Notes: generated by a model from the letters alone, not told the origin. A stretch of 64,000 nucleotides of DNA from Mycobacterium mantenii (GCF_010731775.1 NZ_AP022590.1:5890001-5954000); one strand, 5' to 3'; counted from the first letter of the stretch, positions 25,467 to 34,856 are shown. Translations and numbers: made by a program.

Positions 25467-28400
25467 ATGGAGACGCTGATCGATTACCTGCAGATGTGGG
25501 AAGCGCAGAAGCCGGACCAGACCCTCTTCCGGTTCGTCGACGCCGACGGCCGCGAACTCGAGCACTACACCTACCAGGCCTTCGCCGACCGCAGCCGCGA
25601 GCTGGCCGCCTACCTGTCCAAGGAGGCCGGCCTGAAGTCCGGTGACCGTGCGCTGCTGGTCTACCCGCCCGGTCTGGAAATGATCGCGGCGCTCTATGCG
25701 TGCGCCCGCATCGGCGTGATCGCCGTTCCGGTCAGCCCCCCGCTGCCGATGTCCTTCGATTCCGGGCTGGCCAAGCTCAGCTTCATCGCCCGCGATTGCC
25801 AGGCCACGGCGGTGCTGTCGACGAAGCAGTTCGAGTACGACTTCCGCCTGTTGCTCGGTCAGCGCCACGGCGAGAAGCTGTGGACGGGCGAGTCCGGCGC
25901 CGGCCTGCCGCAGCTGCCCTGGTATGCGACCGACGGTGCGCAGGAGTTCGGCGGCGCACCGGTCGCGGACACGCCAGGTGAGGTGCTCTTCCTGCAGTAC
26001 ACCTCGGGCTCGACCAGCGATCCGAAGGGTGTGATCGTCACCCATGCCAACGTCATCGCCAACGGTTTCGCCTTCACCGGCGACGTCGTGCTGGCGTCGT
26101 GGCTGCCGCAGCACCACGACATGGGTCTGATCTCGGCCTACATGTACATCGTGTTGCTGGGCGGGTCCACGCACGCGATGTCACCCCTGGACTTCCTCGC
26201 CCGGCCGTCCTCCTGGCTGCGGCTGATCAGCGACGTGCGCGCCACTCACACGCCGGGACCGAACTTCGCGCTCGAATACTGCCTGCGCGAGGACAAGCTG
26301 CCGGCCGCCGAATTGGCCGGCGTCGACCTGAGCAGCCTCGAGTGCATCGTGGTGGGGGCGGAGCCGTTGCGCGCCAACACCTTCGCTCAATTCCGGCGGC
26401 GGTTCGCCGAGTATGGTCTGCGGCCCGAGGCGCTGACCGGTGCCTACGGCATGGCCGAATCCACCCTGATCGTGTCGATCCGCGGACGCCAGACCATCGC
26501 GGTCAACAAGCGCGGGCTGGAGCGCAACGTTGCGCGCGTGGAGAAGGCGTTGCCGGAGAACAGCAACCAGGTCGCCCTGGTCAGTTGCGGCAAGCCCATC
26601 GAAGGGACCCTGGTTCGCATCGTCGATCCCGAGTCGCGGCAGGAGTTGCCCGACGGGCGGGTCGGGGAGGTCTGGCTGGCCGGGCCGTCCAAGGGGGCCG
26701 GCTACTGGAACCGCCCGGAGCTCACCGCGGAGATGTTCGGCGCCCGCATCACCGGCGATGACGAGCACACCTATCTGCGGACCGGCGATCTCGGCTTCCT
26801 CTACGAGGGCGAGCTTTTCGTCTGCGGCCGCAGCAAGGACCTGATCATCGTCCGCGGCGTCAACTGCTACCCCTCCGACATCGAAGCCGTCGTCGAGCGC
26901 ACTTCCGCGCAGGTCCGCAGCGGCTGCGTCGCCGCCTTCTCGGTCGAGCACGACGAGTCCGAAGCGCTCATCGTCGTCGCCGAGGTGCGCGACGAGCACA
27001 ACCTCCCGGACGTCAAGGCGATGGCCCGCGCGATCCGGCGGCACTGCCACATCGATCCGCACGCGATCGTCTTCGCGCCGCCGCGCAGCATTCCCAAGAC
27101 CACTTCGGGGAAGATCCGGCGCGCGTCGACGCGCCAGCTGTGGCGCGACGGCGAGTTGCCCGCCTTCACCAGCTGGATCAACCAGTCGGTCAACCGAACT
27201 CACGATGGCGCGGGTGCGGGTCCGCTGGAGCGCTTCCGCAACCTCATCGAGAGTTACGACCTGGCCGGCGACGAGGATTGCTCGTTCGCCGACCTCGGCA
27301 TCGACTCGCTGGCGCTGGCCGAACTTCGCACGGACCTGCAGGCCCTACTGGAGGAGAACGGCGCGGGCGAGCTGGCCGAAGAGGTCAACACTCGCCTCCT
27401 GCAGCGGTTGACCGTGTCCGAATTCTTCGGGCTGATAAGCCAATTCGGCGAGGGATCCGGGCAGCCACTCGATGCCCTGCGCCGGGCGCTGGGTCAGATC
27501 TCCGCCGATTACGAGGCCCAGGAGGCAGCCCAGATGCGGGCCGACGCGGCGCTGCCGCTGCCGGAGCTGGCACCCGCGCGACCGGGTGAGCCCACCGATC
27601 TGCTGCTCACCGGCGCGACCGGATTCCTTGGGCCGTTCCTGGTGAGCAGCCTGCTGGCGCGGACCTCCTACACGGTGCACGCACTGGTGCGCGCCACCGA
27701 CGCCGCGCACGGCCTGGACCGCATCGTCGCGTCGCTGCGCCGCGCCCAGCTCTGGACGCCGGCACTGGAGGCCGACGTCCGCGCGCGGGTCCGCGTCGTC
27801 TGCGGCGATCTCGCCAAGCCCGCGCTGGGCATCGGGGAGGCGGCCTTCGCGCAACTGGCGCACGACGTCGACGCCGTCGTGCACAACGGCGCCCTGGTCA
27901 ACTACGTGCGTACTTACGACGCCCTGCGGCCCGCCAACGTGGAGGGCACCCGCGAGCTGTTGCGACTTGCAATGACCAACCACCGCAAGGCTTTCCACCT
28001 CGTCTCCAGCACGTTCATCTACGGCTGGAGCACCGAGCCGGTGGTCGGGGAGTGGGATGCCAACGAAAAGATGGCCGGTCTGGACTTCGGTTACTCGCAG
28101 ACCAAATGGGTCGGCGAGCAGCTGGCACTGGCCGCGCAGCGCAAGGGACTCGACGTCCGCATCTACCGGCCGTCGCTGATCTCGCCGACCCGTGCGGGTT
28201 TCGGCAGCCAGGACGACATCTTGGTGCGGCTGACGGCGTTCATGATCGAGCACGGGGTCGCCGTCAACGCGCTCAACCAGATCAGCCTGCTGCCGGCGGA
28301 CTTGATCGCGGACCACATCGTCACGCTGATGGGCCTGCCGGACGAGTCGGGCAGCGTGTTCAACATGACCGCGGACGACTACTACAACCTCACCGACGTC

Positions 28401-28718
28401 ACCCGCATCCTGTCCGAACGCTACGGGTATCGCTTCGACTACCACGACATCGGATCCTTCACCGAACAGCTGTACCGCCGCTGCACGCCGAACGACCAGA
28501 TGTATCCGCTGGTCGACTTCCTCACCCGGTCGGCGGACAAGATCGCGGCGATGCGGGACAAGCGATACGACAATACCCAGTACCGCCACCGGCGGAGGCT
28601 CGCCAACGTTCGGCTGCGCGAGCCGGCCCTGACCGAGACGGTCGATCATCTCGTCCGGTTCTTGCGCAACGAGCGTTTGATCACTGAGGTAGAGGACGAG
28701 GCGCAGCGCAGCGCCTAG
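25467..28718 (+). CDS. FAAL-ACP-thioester reductase tri-domain enzyme
   Basis: A 1083-residue protein. Residues 1-~570 form a fatty acyl-AMP ligase: FLQYTSGSTSDPKGVIVTH is the ATP loop and ASWLPQHHDMGLI is the FAAL-type variant motif; PKTTSGKIRR ends the domain. Residues ~590-670 form an acyl carrier domain with FADLGIDSLALAEL, the phosphopantetheine Ser being S614. Residues ~708-1083 form an NAD(P)H thioester reductase: GATGFLG at 716-722 and the YSQTK pair Y876/K880. Expected chemistry: activate a fatty acid with ATP, load it on its own ACP, and release it as aldehyde or alcohol. It is first in a four-gene operon. It differs from carboxylic acid reductases by the FAAL-type first domain. Confidence 0.9.
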   Translation: METLIDYLQMWEAQKPDQTLFRFVDADGRELEHYTYQAFADRSRELAAYLSKEAGLKSGDRALLVYPPGLEMIAALYACARIGVIAVPVSPPLPMSFDSGLAKLSFIARDCQATAVLSTKQFEYDFRLLLGQRHGEKLWTGESGAGLPQLPWYATDGAQEFGGAPVADTPGEVLFLQYTSGSTSDPKGVIVTHANVIANGFAFTGDVVLASWLPQHHDMGLISAYMYIVLLGGSTHAMSPLDFLARPSSWLRLISDVRATHTPGPNFALEYCLREDKLPAAELAGVDLSSLECIVVGAEPLRANTFAQFRRRFAEYGLRPEALTGAYGMAESTLIVSIRGRQTIAVNKRGLERNVARVEKALPENSNQVALVSCGKPIEGTLVRIVDPESRQELPDGRVGEVWLAGPSKGAGYWNRPELTAEMFGARITGDDEHTYLRTGDLGFLYEGELFVCGRSKDLIIVRGVNCYPSDIEAVVERTSAQVRSGCVAAFSVEHDESEALIVVAEVRDEHNLPDVKAMARAIRRHCHIDPHAIVFAPPRSIPKTTSGKIRRASTRQLWRDGELPAFTSWINQSVNRTHDGAGAGPLERFRNLIESYDLAGDEDCSFADLGIDSLALAELRTDLQALLEENGAGELAEEVNTRLLQRLTVSEFFGLISQFGEGSGQPLDALRRALGQISADYEAQEAAQMRADAALPLPELAPARPGEPTDLLLTGATGFLGPFLVSSLLARTSYTVHALVRATDAAHGLDRIVASLRRAQLWTPALEADVRARVRVVCGDLAKPALGIGEAAFAQLAHDVDAVVHNGALVNYVRTYDALRPANVEGTRELLRLAMTNHRKAFHLVSSTFIYGWSTEPVVGEWDANEKMAGLDFGYSQTKWVGEQLALAAQRKGLDVRIYRPSLISPTRAGFGSQDDILVRLTAFMIEHGVAVNALNQISLLPADLIADHIVTLMGLPDESGSVFNMTADDYYNLTDVTRILSERYGYRFDYHDIGSFTEQLYRRCTPNDQMYPLVDFLTRSADKIAAMRDKRYDNTQYRHRRRLANVRLREPALTETVDHLVRFLRNERLITEVEDEAQRSA

Positions 28719-28752
28719 CGTTACGACTTGGCGACGGAAAGGGGTGGCGACG

Positions 28753-29661
28753 ATGTTCACCGTCGACGACAAGGCAACGGGCCCGCATGACGCCTCGCTC
28801 GACCACGAGCGGATCGTCCTGCAAGCGCGTGACGTCGACTTCGACTGGTCGACGCTGCCGTTCTACTACGTGCCCAACGAACCCTTCACCACCCACTTCT
28901 GCAACGTGCTGCACCTGTTGCTGCCGGCGGGTGAGGAGTTCATCGTCGACGCCTTCAAGGACACCTTGCCGCTGATCAAAGACGATCAACTGCGGCGCGA
29001 TGTGCAGGGATTCATCAGCCAGGAGGCCATGCATTCCCAGGCGCACGCGGGGGTGCTGGGGCACTTCGCGGCCAAAGGCATCGACGTGACGCCGTTCACC
29101 GACCAGATGCGTTGGCTATTCACCCAACTCATCGGTGACCGGCCGCGGTGGAGCCGGCGCCGGCGGCAGAGCTGGTTGCTCGAGCGGGTGTCGATGGTCG
29201 CCGCGCTGGAGCACTACACCGCCATCCTGGGCGAATGGATTCTCGACACCCCGCAGCACGACGCCATGGGCACCGACCCGATGATGCTGGACCTGTTGCG
29301 CTGGCACGGCGCCGAGGAAGTCGAGCACAAAGCGGTCGCCTTCGACACCATGAAGCACCTGCGGGCCGGGTATTGGCGGCAGGTGCGCACCCAGCTGCTG
29401 ATCACGCCGGCCCTACTGTGGTTGTTCGTCCGCGGCGTGCGGTTCATGTACTCCGTCGACCCCTACCTGCCGCCCGGCACCAAGCCGCGCTGGCTGGACT
29501 ACTTCCGCGCGGCGCGACGGGGTTTGGTGCCCGGGCCGTTCCAGTTCCTCCGGGTCATCGGCGCCTACTACACGCCGAGTTTCCACCCGTCCCAGCTGGG
29601 CGGGGTGGGACGCGCGGTCGACTACCTGGCCCGCTCACCCGCCGCCCGCGCGTCGCACTGA
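28753..29661 (+). CDS. PF10118-like protein with complete diiron-carboxylate motif
   Basis: A 302-residue protein usually annotated as 'predicted metal-dependent hydrolase'. The helices carry E62, E91-x-x-H94, E153 and E189-x-x-H192, the exact E, ExxH, E, ExxH order and near spacing (29, 59, 36) of ferritin-like diiron oxygenases and oxidases. It may therefore be a non-haem diiron enzyme acting on the lipid product of the preceding gene. A hydrophobic stretch at about 209-227 suggests membrane contact. The ATG at 28753 has AAAGGGG upstream (GTG 28744 also in frame). It lies 34 bp after the FAAL gene and 3 bp before the hydrolase. The activity is inferred, not known. Confidence 0.7.
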   Translation: MFTVDDKATGPHDASLDHERIVLQARDVDFDWSTLPFYYVPNEPFTTHFCNVLHLLLPAGEEFIVDAFKDTLPLIKDDQLRRDVQGFISQEAMHSQAHAGVLGHFAAKGIDVTPFTDQMRWLFTQLIGDRPRWSRRRRQSWLLERVSMVAALEHYTAILGEWILDTPQHDAMGTDPMMLDLLRWHGAEEVEHKAVAFDTMKHLRAGYWRQVRTQLLITPALLWLFVRGVRFMYSVDPYLPPGTKPRWLDYFRAARRGLVPGPFQFLRVIGAYYTPSFHPSQLGGVGRAVDYLARSPAARASH

Positions 29662-29664
29662 ACC

Positions 29665-30594
29665 ATGACGACCGAACTCGCTTCAACCATGGTCGCCGCC
29701 TCCGACGGCGTGCGGCTGGCGGTGCACGCCTACACCGACATCGACCCCGGGCGGCCGACCATCCTGGCCATCCACGGTTACCCGGACAACCACCACGTGT
29801 GGGACGCGGTGGCAACGACATTGGGCCGCCGCTTCAATGTCGTGGCGTACGATGTGCGCGGCGCCGGCCAATCCTCAACGCCGGCAACCTATTCGGGGTA
29901 TCTGCTGCCGCAGCTGGTCGCTGACGTCGGCGCGGTGATCGACCGCCTGGGCGTGGACTCGGTACACTTGCTGGCCCACGATTGGGGATCGATCCAGGCC
30001 TGGGCGGCGGTCACCGACGACTCGGTGATGGACAGGATCGCCTCGTTCACGTCGGTCTCCGGTCCCCATCTGAACTATGCGGGCAGGTTCCTGCGGTCAG
30101 CGCGCACGCCGCGCGCGCTCCTCGACGTGGTCAAACAAATCGTGGCCTCGTCCTACATCTGGTTTTTCCTGTGCCCGGGGCTGCCCGAACTCGCGATCCG
30201 GTCCGGGGCGACGGTGAAAGTCTTTGAAGCGGTTGAGCGTATCGGCGGATCGAAGACCGGCAGCGAGCGCGGTGCGGCGTACCGCTCGGCAGACGACTAC
30301 CTCAACGGGCTCAACCTGTACCGCGCGAACATGCCGGCACCGATCCTGTCACCCCCGGCGCGGCTGCCACAGACCACCGTTCCGGTGCAGGTACTGGTCG
30401 CCCGCCAGGACTATTTCGTATCGCCCGCGCTGCAACGGTTTACCGGCTCCATCCCAGCCGGCGGCAGGGTCGTCCCGATCGAGGGCGGCCACTGGGTGGT
30501 CACCGCGCACCCCGACGTCATCGCCCGGCTCACCGGCGAGTGGGTCGACCTGATCGCGCATTCCGCCGATCGTCGCGGCATCGGCCAGATGTGA
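29665..30594 (+). CDS. alpha/beta hydrolase, EphD-like
   Basis: A 309-residue alpha/beta hydrolase. IHGYPDNHHVWD forms the oxyanion region, LLAHDWGS holds the nucleophile (D106, an Asp as in epoxide hydrolases and haloalkane dehalogenases), and GGHWVV holds the catalytic His. The ASFTSVSGP segment after the nucleophile resembles the N-terminal hydrolase domain of M. tuberculosis EphD (Rv2214c), but the EphD C-terminal SDR domain is missing. An Asp nucleophile suggests epoxide opening, which would suit an oxygenated lipid made by the neighbouring diiron protein. Only 3 bp separate it from the gene before and 2 bp from the gene after. Confidence 0.82.
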   Translation: MTTELASTMVAASDGVRLAVHAYTDIDPGRPTILAIHGYPDNHHVWDAVATTLGRRFNVVAYDVRGAGQSSTPATYSGYLLPQLVADVGAVIDRLGVDSVHLLAHDWGSIQAWAAVTDDSVMDRIASFTSVSGPHLNYAGRFLRSARTPRALLDVVKQIVASSYIWFFLCPGLPELAIRSGATVKVFEAVERIGGSKTGSERGAAYRSADDYLNGLNLYRANMPAPILSPPARLPQTTVPVQVLVARQDYFVSPALQRFTGSIPAGGRVVPIEGGHWVVTAHPDVIARLTGEWVDLIAHSADRRGIGQM

Positions 30595-30596
30595 GG

Positions 30597-31679
30597 ATGA
30601 TTGTGGCACAGACTATTTGGGAGAGCATTCCAGCCGACCTCTACGGCCGTCGCAAACGCGACCGCATGTACACCGCCTTGTACGGGGTCGGTGCGCTGTT
30701 CGGCGGCATGGCGTCGGCGTCCCGGTGGACGTCGTCACGCGTGGCGTCCGTGCGGCGCACCACCACCGCGTTGGTCACCCAACGCGAGCTGGTGGCGCCC
30801 GATGTGGTCGCGTTGACGCTGGCTGACCCGGCTGGTGGATTGTTGCCGTCCTGGACACCGGGCGCGCACATCGACGTTCGGCTGCCGTCGGGTCGCCGCC
30901 GGCAGTACTCGCTGTGCGGTTCGCCCGGCCGGCGCACCGACTATCGCATCGCGGTGCGCCGCATCGCCGACGGCGGCGGTGGTTCGATCGAGATGCACGA
31001 GACCTTCGCGGTGGGGGACAGATTCGAATTCGAAGGGCCGCGCAACGCGTTCTATCTCGTCACCGACGAACGCGAGGTGCTGTTCGTGATCGGCGGCATC
31101 GGGGTGACGCCCATCCTGCCCATGATGCAGGCGGCCCAACAGCGCGGAATCGATTGGCGCGCCGTCTATGCCGGCCGTAGCCGGGATGACATGCCGTTGC
31201 TGGACGAGGTGGTGGCGGTGGCCCCCGACCGGGTCACCGTGTGGGCCGACGACGAGCGCGGCCGATTCCCCACTGCGGCGGACCTGCTCGCCGACGCCGG
31301 GCCGACGACGGCCGTCTACGTGTGTGGCCCCACCGCCATGCTGGAATCGGTGCGCACCGCGCGTGACGAACATGCGAACGCGCCACTGCACTATGAGCGT
31401 TTCGGCCCGCCTCCGGTGGTCGATGGTGTTCCCTTCGAACTGGAACTGGCCCGCTCCCAACGGGTGCTCAGCGTCCCGGAAAACCGGTCGGCCCTGGACG
31501 TGATGCTCGATCGCGACCCGACCACCGCCTACTCCTGCCAGCAGGGGTTCTGCGGCACCTGCAAGGTGAAAGTGCTTGGCGGGCAGGTCGATCGGCGCGG
31601 ACGCGCCGCAGAGGGCGACGACGAGATGCTGGTCTGCGTTTCCCGGGCGAAAAACGGCCGCGTGGTGATCGACGCCTGA
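30597..31679 (+). CDS. flavin/2Fe-2S oxidoreductase (phthalate-dioxygenase-reductase type)
   Basis: A 360-residue reductase. About 50 N-terminal residues precede the flavin domain (RQYSLCGSP is the FMN/FAD-binding motif), then an NAD(P)H domain (IGGIGVTPILPM, YVCGPTAML) and a C-terminal plant-type ferredoxin with C314, C319, C322 and C347. It passes electrons from NAD(P)H to a partner oxygenase. It begins 2 bp after the hydrolase stop (ATG 30597, GAGG just upstream), so it is almost certainly the electron donor of the operon, most likely for the diiron protein. M. tuberculosis pairs a similar reductase (Rv3230c) with the desaturase DesA3. Confidence 0.88.
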   Translation: MIVAQTIWESIPADLYGRRKRDRMYTALYGVGALFGGMASASRWTSSRVASVRRTTTALVTQRELVAPDVVALTLADPAGGLLPSWTPGAHIDVRLPSGRRRQYSLCGSPGRRTDYRIAVRRIADGGGGSIEMHETFAVGDRFEFEGPRNAFYLVTDEREVLFVIGGIGVTPILPMMQAAQQRGIDWRAVYAGRSRDDMPLLDEVVAVAPDRVTVWADDERGRFPTAADLLADAGPTTAVYVCGPTAMLESVRTARDEHANAPLHYERFGPPPVVDGVPFELELARSQRVLSVPENRSALDVMLDRDPTTAYSCQQGFCGTCKVKVLGGQVDRRGRAAEGDDEMLVCVSRAKNGRVVIDA

Positions 31680-31711
31680 GCGCGGTGATGCGCCACTTGT
31701 GACCTCCCACC

Positions 31712-32908
31712 ATGCAGAATGGCGTGGTGAACGGATTCGGCTTTCACACCTTGGCGTTGCTCGCCGCTGTCGGGATGGCCGGCCCGGTCCTGGCTTCGGT
31801 CCCGCGCCTGCGGATACCGGTGGTGGTCGGTGAATTGGTCGCGGGCCTGGTGATCGGCAGGACCGGTTTCGACGTGGTCGATATCGCCGACCCGACGTTT
31901 GCGGTGCTGGCGAATATCGGCTTCGCGCTGGTGATGTTCGTGGTGGGCACCCATGTGCCGGTCCGCGAGGCCGCGATGCGCTCGGCGTTTCCGGTGGCCC
32001 TGGGGCGCGCCGTGCTCAGTGGAGGCGTCGCGGTAGCACTGGGTATCGGTCTGGCCGCGACATTCGGAACCGGCCACCCGGCGCTCTACGCGGTCCTGAT
32101 GGCCTCGTCGTCGGCGGCGCTGGCGTTGCCGGTGATCGATTCGCTGGGGCTGCGGGGACGTCAGGTACTGTCCGTGACCACGCAGATCGCCATTGCGGAC
32201 ACTTCCTGTATTGTGCTGCTGCCGTTGGTGATTGACATCAAAAGGGCGCCGACGGCGGCGCTGGGGGCGCTGGCGGTGGCGGGTTTCGCAGCGGCGCTGT
32301 TCGTGGTGCTGCGCACCGTCGACCGCAAGGGCTGGCGCAAACGCCTGGACCGCTATTCCGAGATGCACCGGTTGGCGCTGGAGCTGCGGACCAGCCTGCT
32401 GGTGCTGTTCGGGCTGGCGGCGCTGGCCGTCACCACCCACGTGTCGATCATGCTGGCGGGTTTCGCGGTCGGCCTGGTGGTCGGGGCGGTCGGCGAACCG
32501 CGCCGGTTGGCGCGCCAACTTTTCGGCATCACCGAGGGATTCTTCAGCCCGCTGTTCTTCGTGTGGCTGGGCGCCTCGTTGCAGGTCCGCGAACTCGGCG
32601 CACACCCGAAGCTGATCCTGCTGGGCGCGGGACTGGGACTCGGTGCGGTGCTGGCGCATTGCGCCGGACGGCTGCTTCGCCAGCCGCTCACCTTCGGGGT
32701 TCTTTCGGCGGCGCAGCTCGGCGTGCCGGTGGCCGCGGCCACCATCGGCACCCAGGAACACCTCCTGGTCGCCGGAGAGGCGTCGGCGCTGATGTTCGGC
32801 GCCCTGCTGACCGTCGCGGCGGCGTCGATCGCGGGCACGCTGGCCGCGCGTGGCCAGGACACAGCCGAACCGGGCGAGGCCGTGCAGACCCCGCTACGTC
32901 ATGCTTAG
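31712..32908 (+). CDS. CPA2-type cation:proton antiporter
   Basis: A 398-residue protein with about twelve hydrophobic segments. The N-terminal PVVVGELVAGLVIGRTGF is the typical helix of KefB/NhaP-like monovalent cation:proton antiporters, and SSSAALALPVIDSLG and SPLFFVWLGASL follow the family pattern. It has no RCK domain. The ATG at 31712 is used; GTG starts at 31724 and 31727 are also possible. It follows the reductase by 32 bp and may be read through from the lipid operon, but no functional link is obvious. Confidence 0.8.
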   Translation: MQNGVVNGFGFHTLALLAAVGMAGPVLASVPRLRIPVVVGELVAGLVIGRTGFDVVDIADPTFAVLANIGFALVMFVVGTHVPVREAAMRSAFPVALGRAVLSGGVAVALGIGLAATFGTGHPALYAVLMASSSAALALPVIDSLGLRGRQVLSVTTQIAIADTSCIVLLPLVIDIKRAPTAALGALAVAGFAAALFVVLRTVDRKGWRKRLDRYSEMHRLALELRTSLLVLFGLAALAVTTHVSIMLAGFAVGLVVGAVGEPRRLARQLFGITEGFFSPLFFVWLGASLQVRELGAHPKLILLGAGLGLGAVLAHCAGRLLRQPLTFGVLSAAQLGVPVAAATIGTQEHLLVAGEASALMFGALLTVAAASIAGTLAARGQDTAEPGEAVQTPLRHA

Positions 32909-32911
32909 GCA

Positions 32912-34186
32912 ATGCCGAGATCGTTGCTTGCGCCGGCGCAGCCGGATTCCGGGTCGGGAGAGCTGGGCACGTGGCGAGCCGCCGGGCTGAGTATGGCGGT
33001 GATCGCGTCCGCGGCGTCGTACGGGTTGGGCGCGCTGCTCGGGGCGGCGGTCGTGATTCCGGTGATCTACGCTTTGGCGCGGTTGCGCGGTCATGCGCCG
33101 GACGCGCGCAGTACCGCCGAGTTGATCGGCACCACCCTGGGTCCCAAGGCGGGATTCGCGGCGGGACTCGTTCAGCTGCTCGCCTACCTGGCGTTGGCGG
33201 CCAAGTTCGCCACCACGCTCGGATTGCAGCTGCTGCAGCTGCTTTCGCCCGGCGACGACCCAACCGCGATCGTGTCGTGGCTCCCGGTCGGCGCCGCGGC
33301 CGCGGCGCTCCTCATCGGAGCCGCCGCCTGTTGGGCCCCGACTCGCGTCGTGGCGTCGCTGGCACTGCCGCTCGTGCTCGCGGGCCTGCTCCTCTACGTC
33401 TGCCTCGCGGTCGCGGTGGCCGCCCTCGTCGCGCTGAGCACCGACCCCGTCGTCATCGGGACGGCCGCAGCACCGCGCCCGCTGTCCGGCCAGCTCGTCG
33501 GCTTCGGCCTGGGGATGGTGGGCGTCGAACTGCTCACGGTCCGCGCCGCGCGCATCGCCAGGCCGGGACGATCCATGTCGCTGGCCACCGTGGTGGTCGC
33601 CGTGGCGGCGGTGGTGGTGTGGGTGGGCGATCACCGGGGCGTGGCGGGGCCGTGGCGATGGAGCGCGAAGATGCTGGCCGAGGCGGTGCCCGAGTTCTAC
33701 GCCGACGACGGCCGGCGGTGGATGGCGGTGGCCTCCATCGCGCTGGCCGTGGCCGCCGCGCTGGTCTCCGGGTGGGCCGCGGTGCGCGCAGCCGCGGGCC
33801 TGGCGGTCATGCGCGAGGCGACACCGAACGCCGGTCTGCGACTGGCGGTGGTGGGGCTCGTCGCGGTGGTTGCCGCCGTAGTCTCGGCGCACGGTGCGCG
33901 CTGGATCGGGGTGGTCATCCTCGGCGCGGCGCCCCTGCTGCTCATAGCGCTGTATGTGTTTGTCACAGAGGCTAATTCGCGCATTCCCGGTGACAGCGTG
34001 GTGGCCTGGTGGGTCCGCCTGCTGATGCCCGCGCTGGCCGCGGTGGCCGTGATCAAACCGCTGGCGGACTCCGGGTTCGCGCCGGTGCAGGTGGCGACGG
34101 TGGTCGCCGCGCTGTTCGGCGTGTGCGCCGCGGGCGGCGCGGCGGCACTGCTGGCGCCGCCAAGCCTTGCCGCCAAATCTGAGTAG
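32912..34186 (+). CDS. APC-type amino acid/polyamine permease-like protein
   Basis: A 424-residue, very Ala/Val-rich membrane protein with about 11-12 helices. The first segment (SMAVIASAASYGLGALLGAA) and the LIGTTLGPKAGFAAGLVQ loop recall the APC transporter fold. It starts 3 bp after the antiporter stop, so the two genes are coupled. The substrate cannot be inferred. It ends just upstream of the deletion scar at 34.3 kb. Confidence 0.65.
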   Translation: MPRSLLAPAQPDSGSGELGTWRAAGLSMAVIASAASYGLGALLGAAVVIPVIYALARLRGHAPDARSTAELIGTTLGPKAGFAAGLVQLLAYLALAAKFATTLGLQLLQLLSPGDDPTAIVSWLPVGAAAAALLIGAAACWAPTRVVASLALPLVLAGLLLYVCLAVAVAALVALSTDPVVIGTAAAPRPLSGQLVGFGLGMVGVELLTVRAARIARPGRSMSLATVVVAVAAVVVWVGDHRGVAGPWRWSAKMLAEAVPEFYADDGRRWMAVASIALAVAAALVSGWAAVRAAAGLAVMREATPNAGLRLAVVGLVAVVAAVVSAHGARWIGVVILGAAPLLLIALYVFVTEANSRIPGDSVVAWWVRLLMPALAAVAVIKPLADSGFAPVQVATVVAALFGVCAAGGAAALLAPPSLAAKSE

Positions 34187-34231
34187 TCTTACGGATCCCC
34201 GCCAATAGCCCGCTGCCGCAGGCTTACTGGC

Positions 34232-34387
34232 ATGACCGTTCCCAACAGCATGTCAAAAACCACCGCCGCCTTCTTCGTTCAGGCCGCCGTCGCGTTCGCG
34301 ATCAGCTTCGTGGCCGCGCTCGGCGGAATCTACTTTCTCCCACTCGACCCGTGGCCACGATCGCCATGCCGATCGCCAATTCGATGA
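34232..34387 (+). pseudogene. truncated YiaA/YiaB-family membrane protein
   Basis: The reading frame starts MTVPNSMSKTTAAFFVQAAV and runs through FVAALGGIYFLPLDPW, which is the first half of YiaAB-type two-helix proteins. After about 34345 it leaves the family pattern (PRSPCRSPIR) and stops at 34387. The lost 3' half coincides with the truncated end of the convergent sensor kinase gene, so one deletion or recombination event removed the ends of both. Confidence 0.7.
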
Positions 34388-34856
34388 TGACGGTGGCGTT
34401 GTGGCCGAGCTTGAGGGCGAAATAGTTCTTGACGACGAAATTGGTGGCCATCACCGCCAGGCCGGTCAGCATTCCGCCCGCGGGGCCGAATTGTATGGCG
34501 GCGGAAATCGTGGGATTACTGGCCCACAGGGTCGTCGGCCAGGTCTGGTTCTCGGCCGCCCAGTGCGGGCTCGCGACTAGGTTGTTCGACCACATCAGCG
34601 CGACGACGACCACGAGCTCGGCGAGTACCCACGCCGGTTTGCGGCCGAACCCGCGCAGGTAGGCGACCCCGCACGCCGCGCTCCACCCGATCAGCCCGGC
34701 GAAAAGCACCCAGCCCAGCACCGGCCGAAGCAGATCCGGGTTGATCGCGATCTGGAAGCCGGTGGCATAGATGCAGCTCAGCAGCCGGAACACTTGCGCC
34801 GCGCGCCACAGCGGCGCCGTGGGATCGGGGCCGTGATTCGCCATCGTGGCCAGCAT
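34302..34856 (-). pseudogene. truncated MacS-type sensor kinase (membrane domain only)
   Basis: A 184-residue product matches the DUF5931 membrane sensor part of MacS-family histidine kinases: WRAAQVFRLLSCIYA, AWVLAELVVVVALM, NQTWPTTLWASNPTIS, FGPAGGMLTGL and NATVIIELAIGMA give about five helices. After residue ~168 the sequence becomes TGRVGESRFRRARPRS, which is antisense to the YiaAB fragment. The His-containing dimerisation domain and the ATPase domain are gone, so it cannot be a kinase. The related M. tuberculosis gene is, from memory, the NarL-partner kinase Rv0845. The start is 34856, or 34844. Confidence 0.75.
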
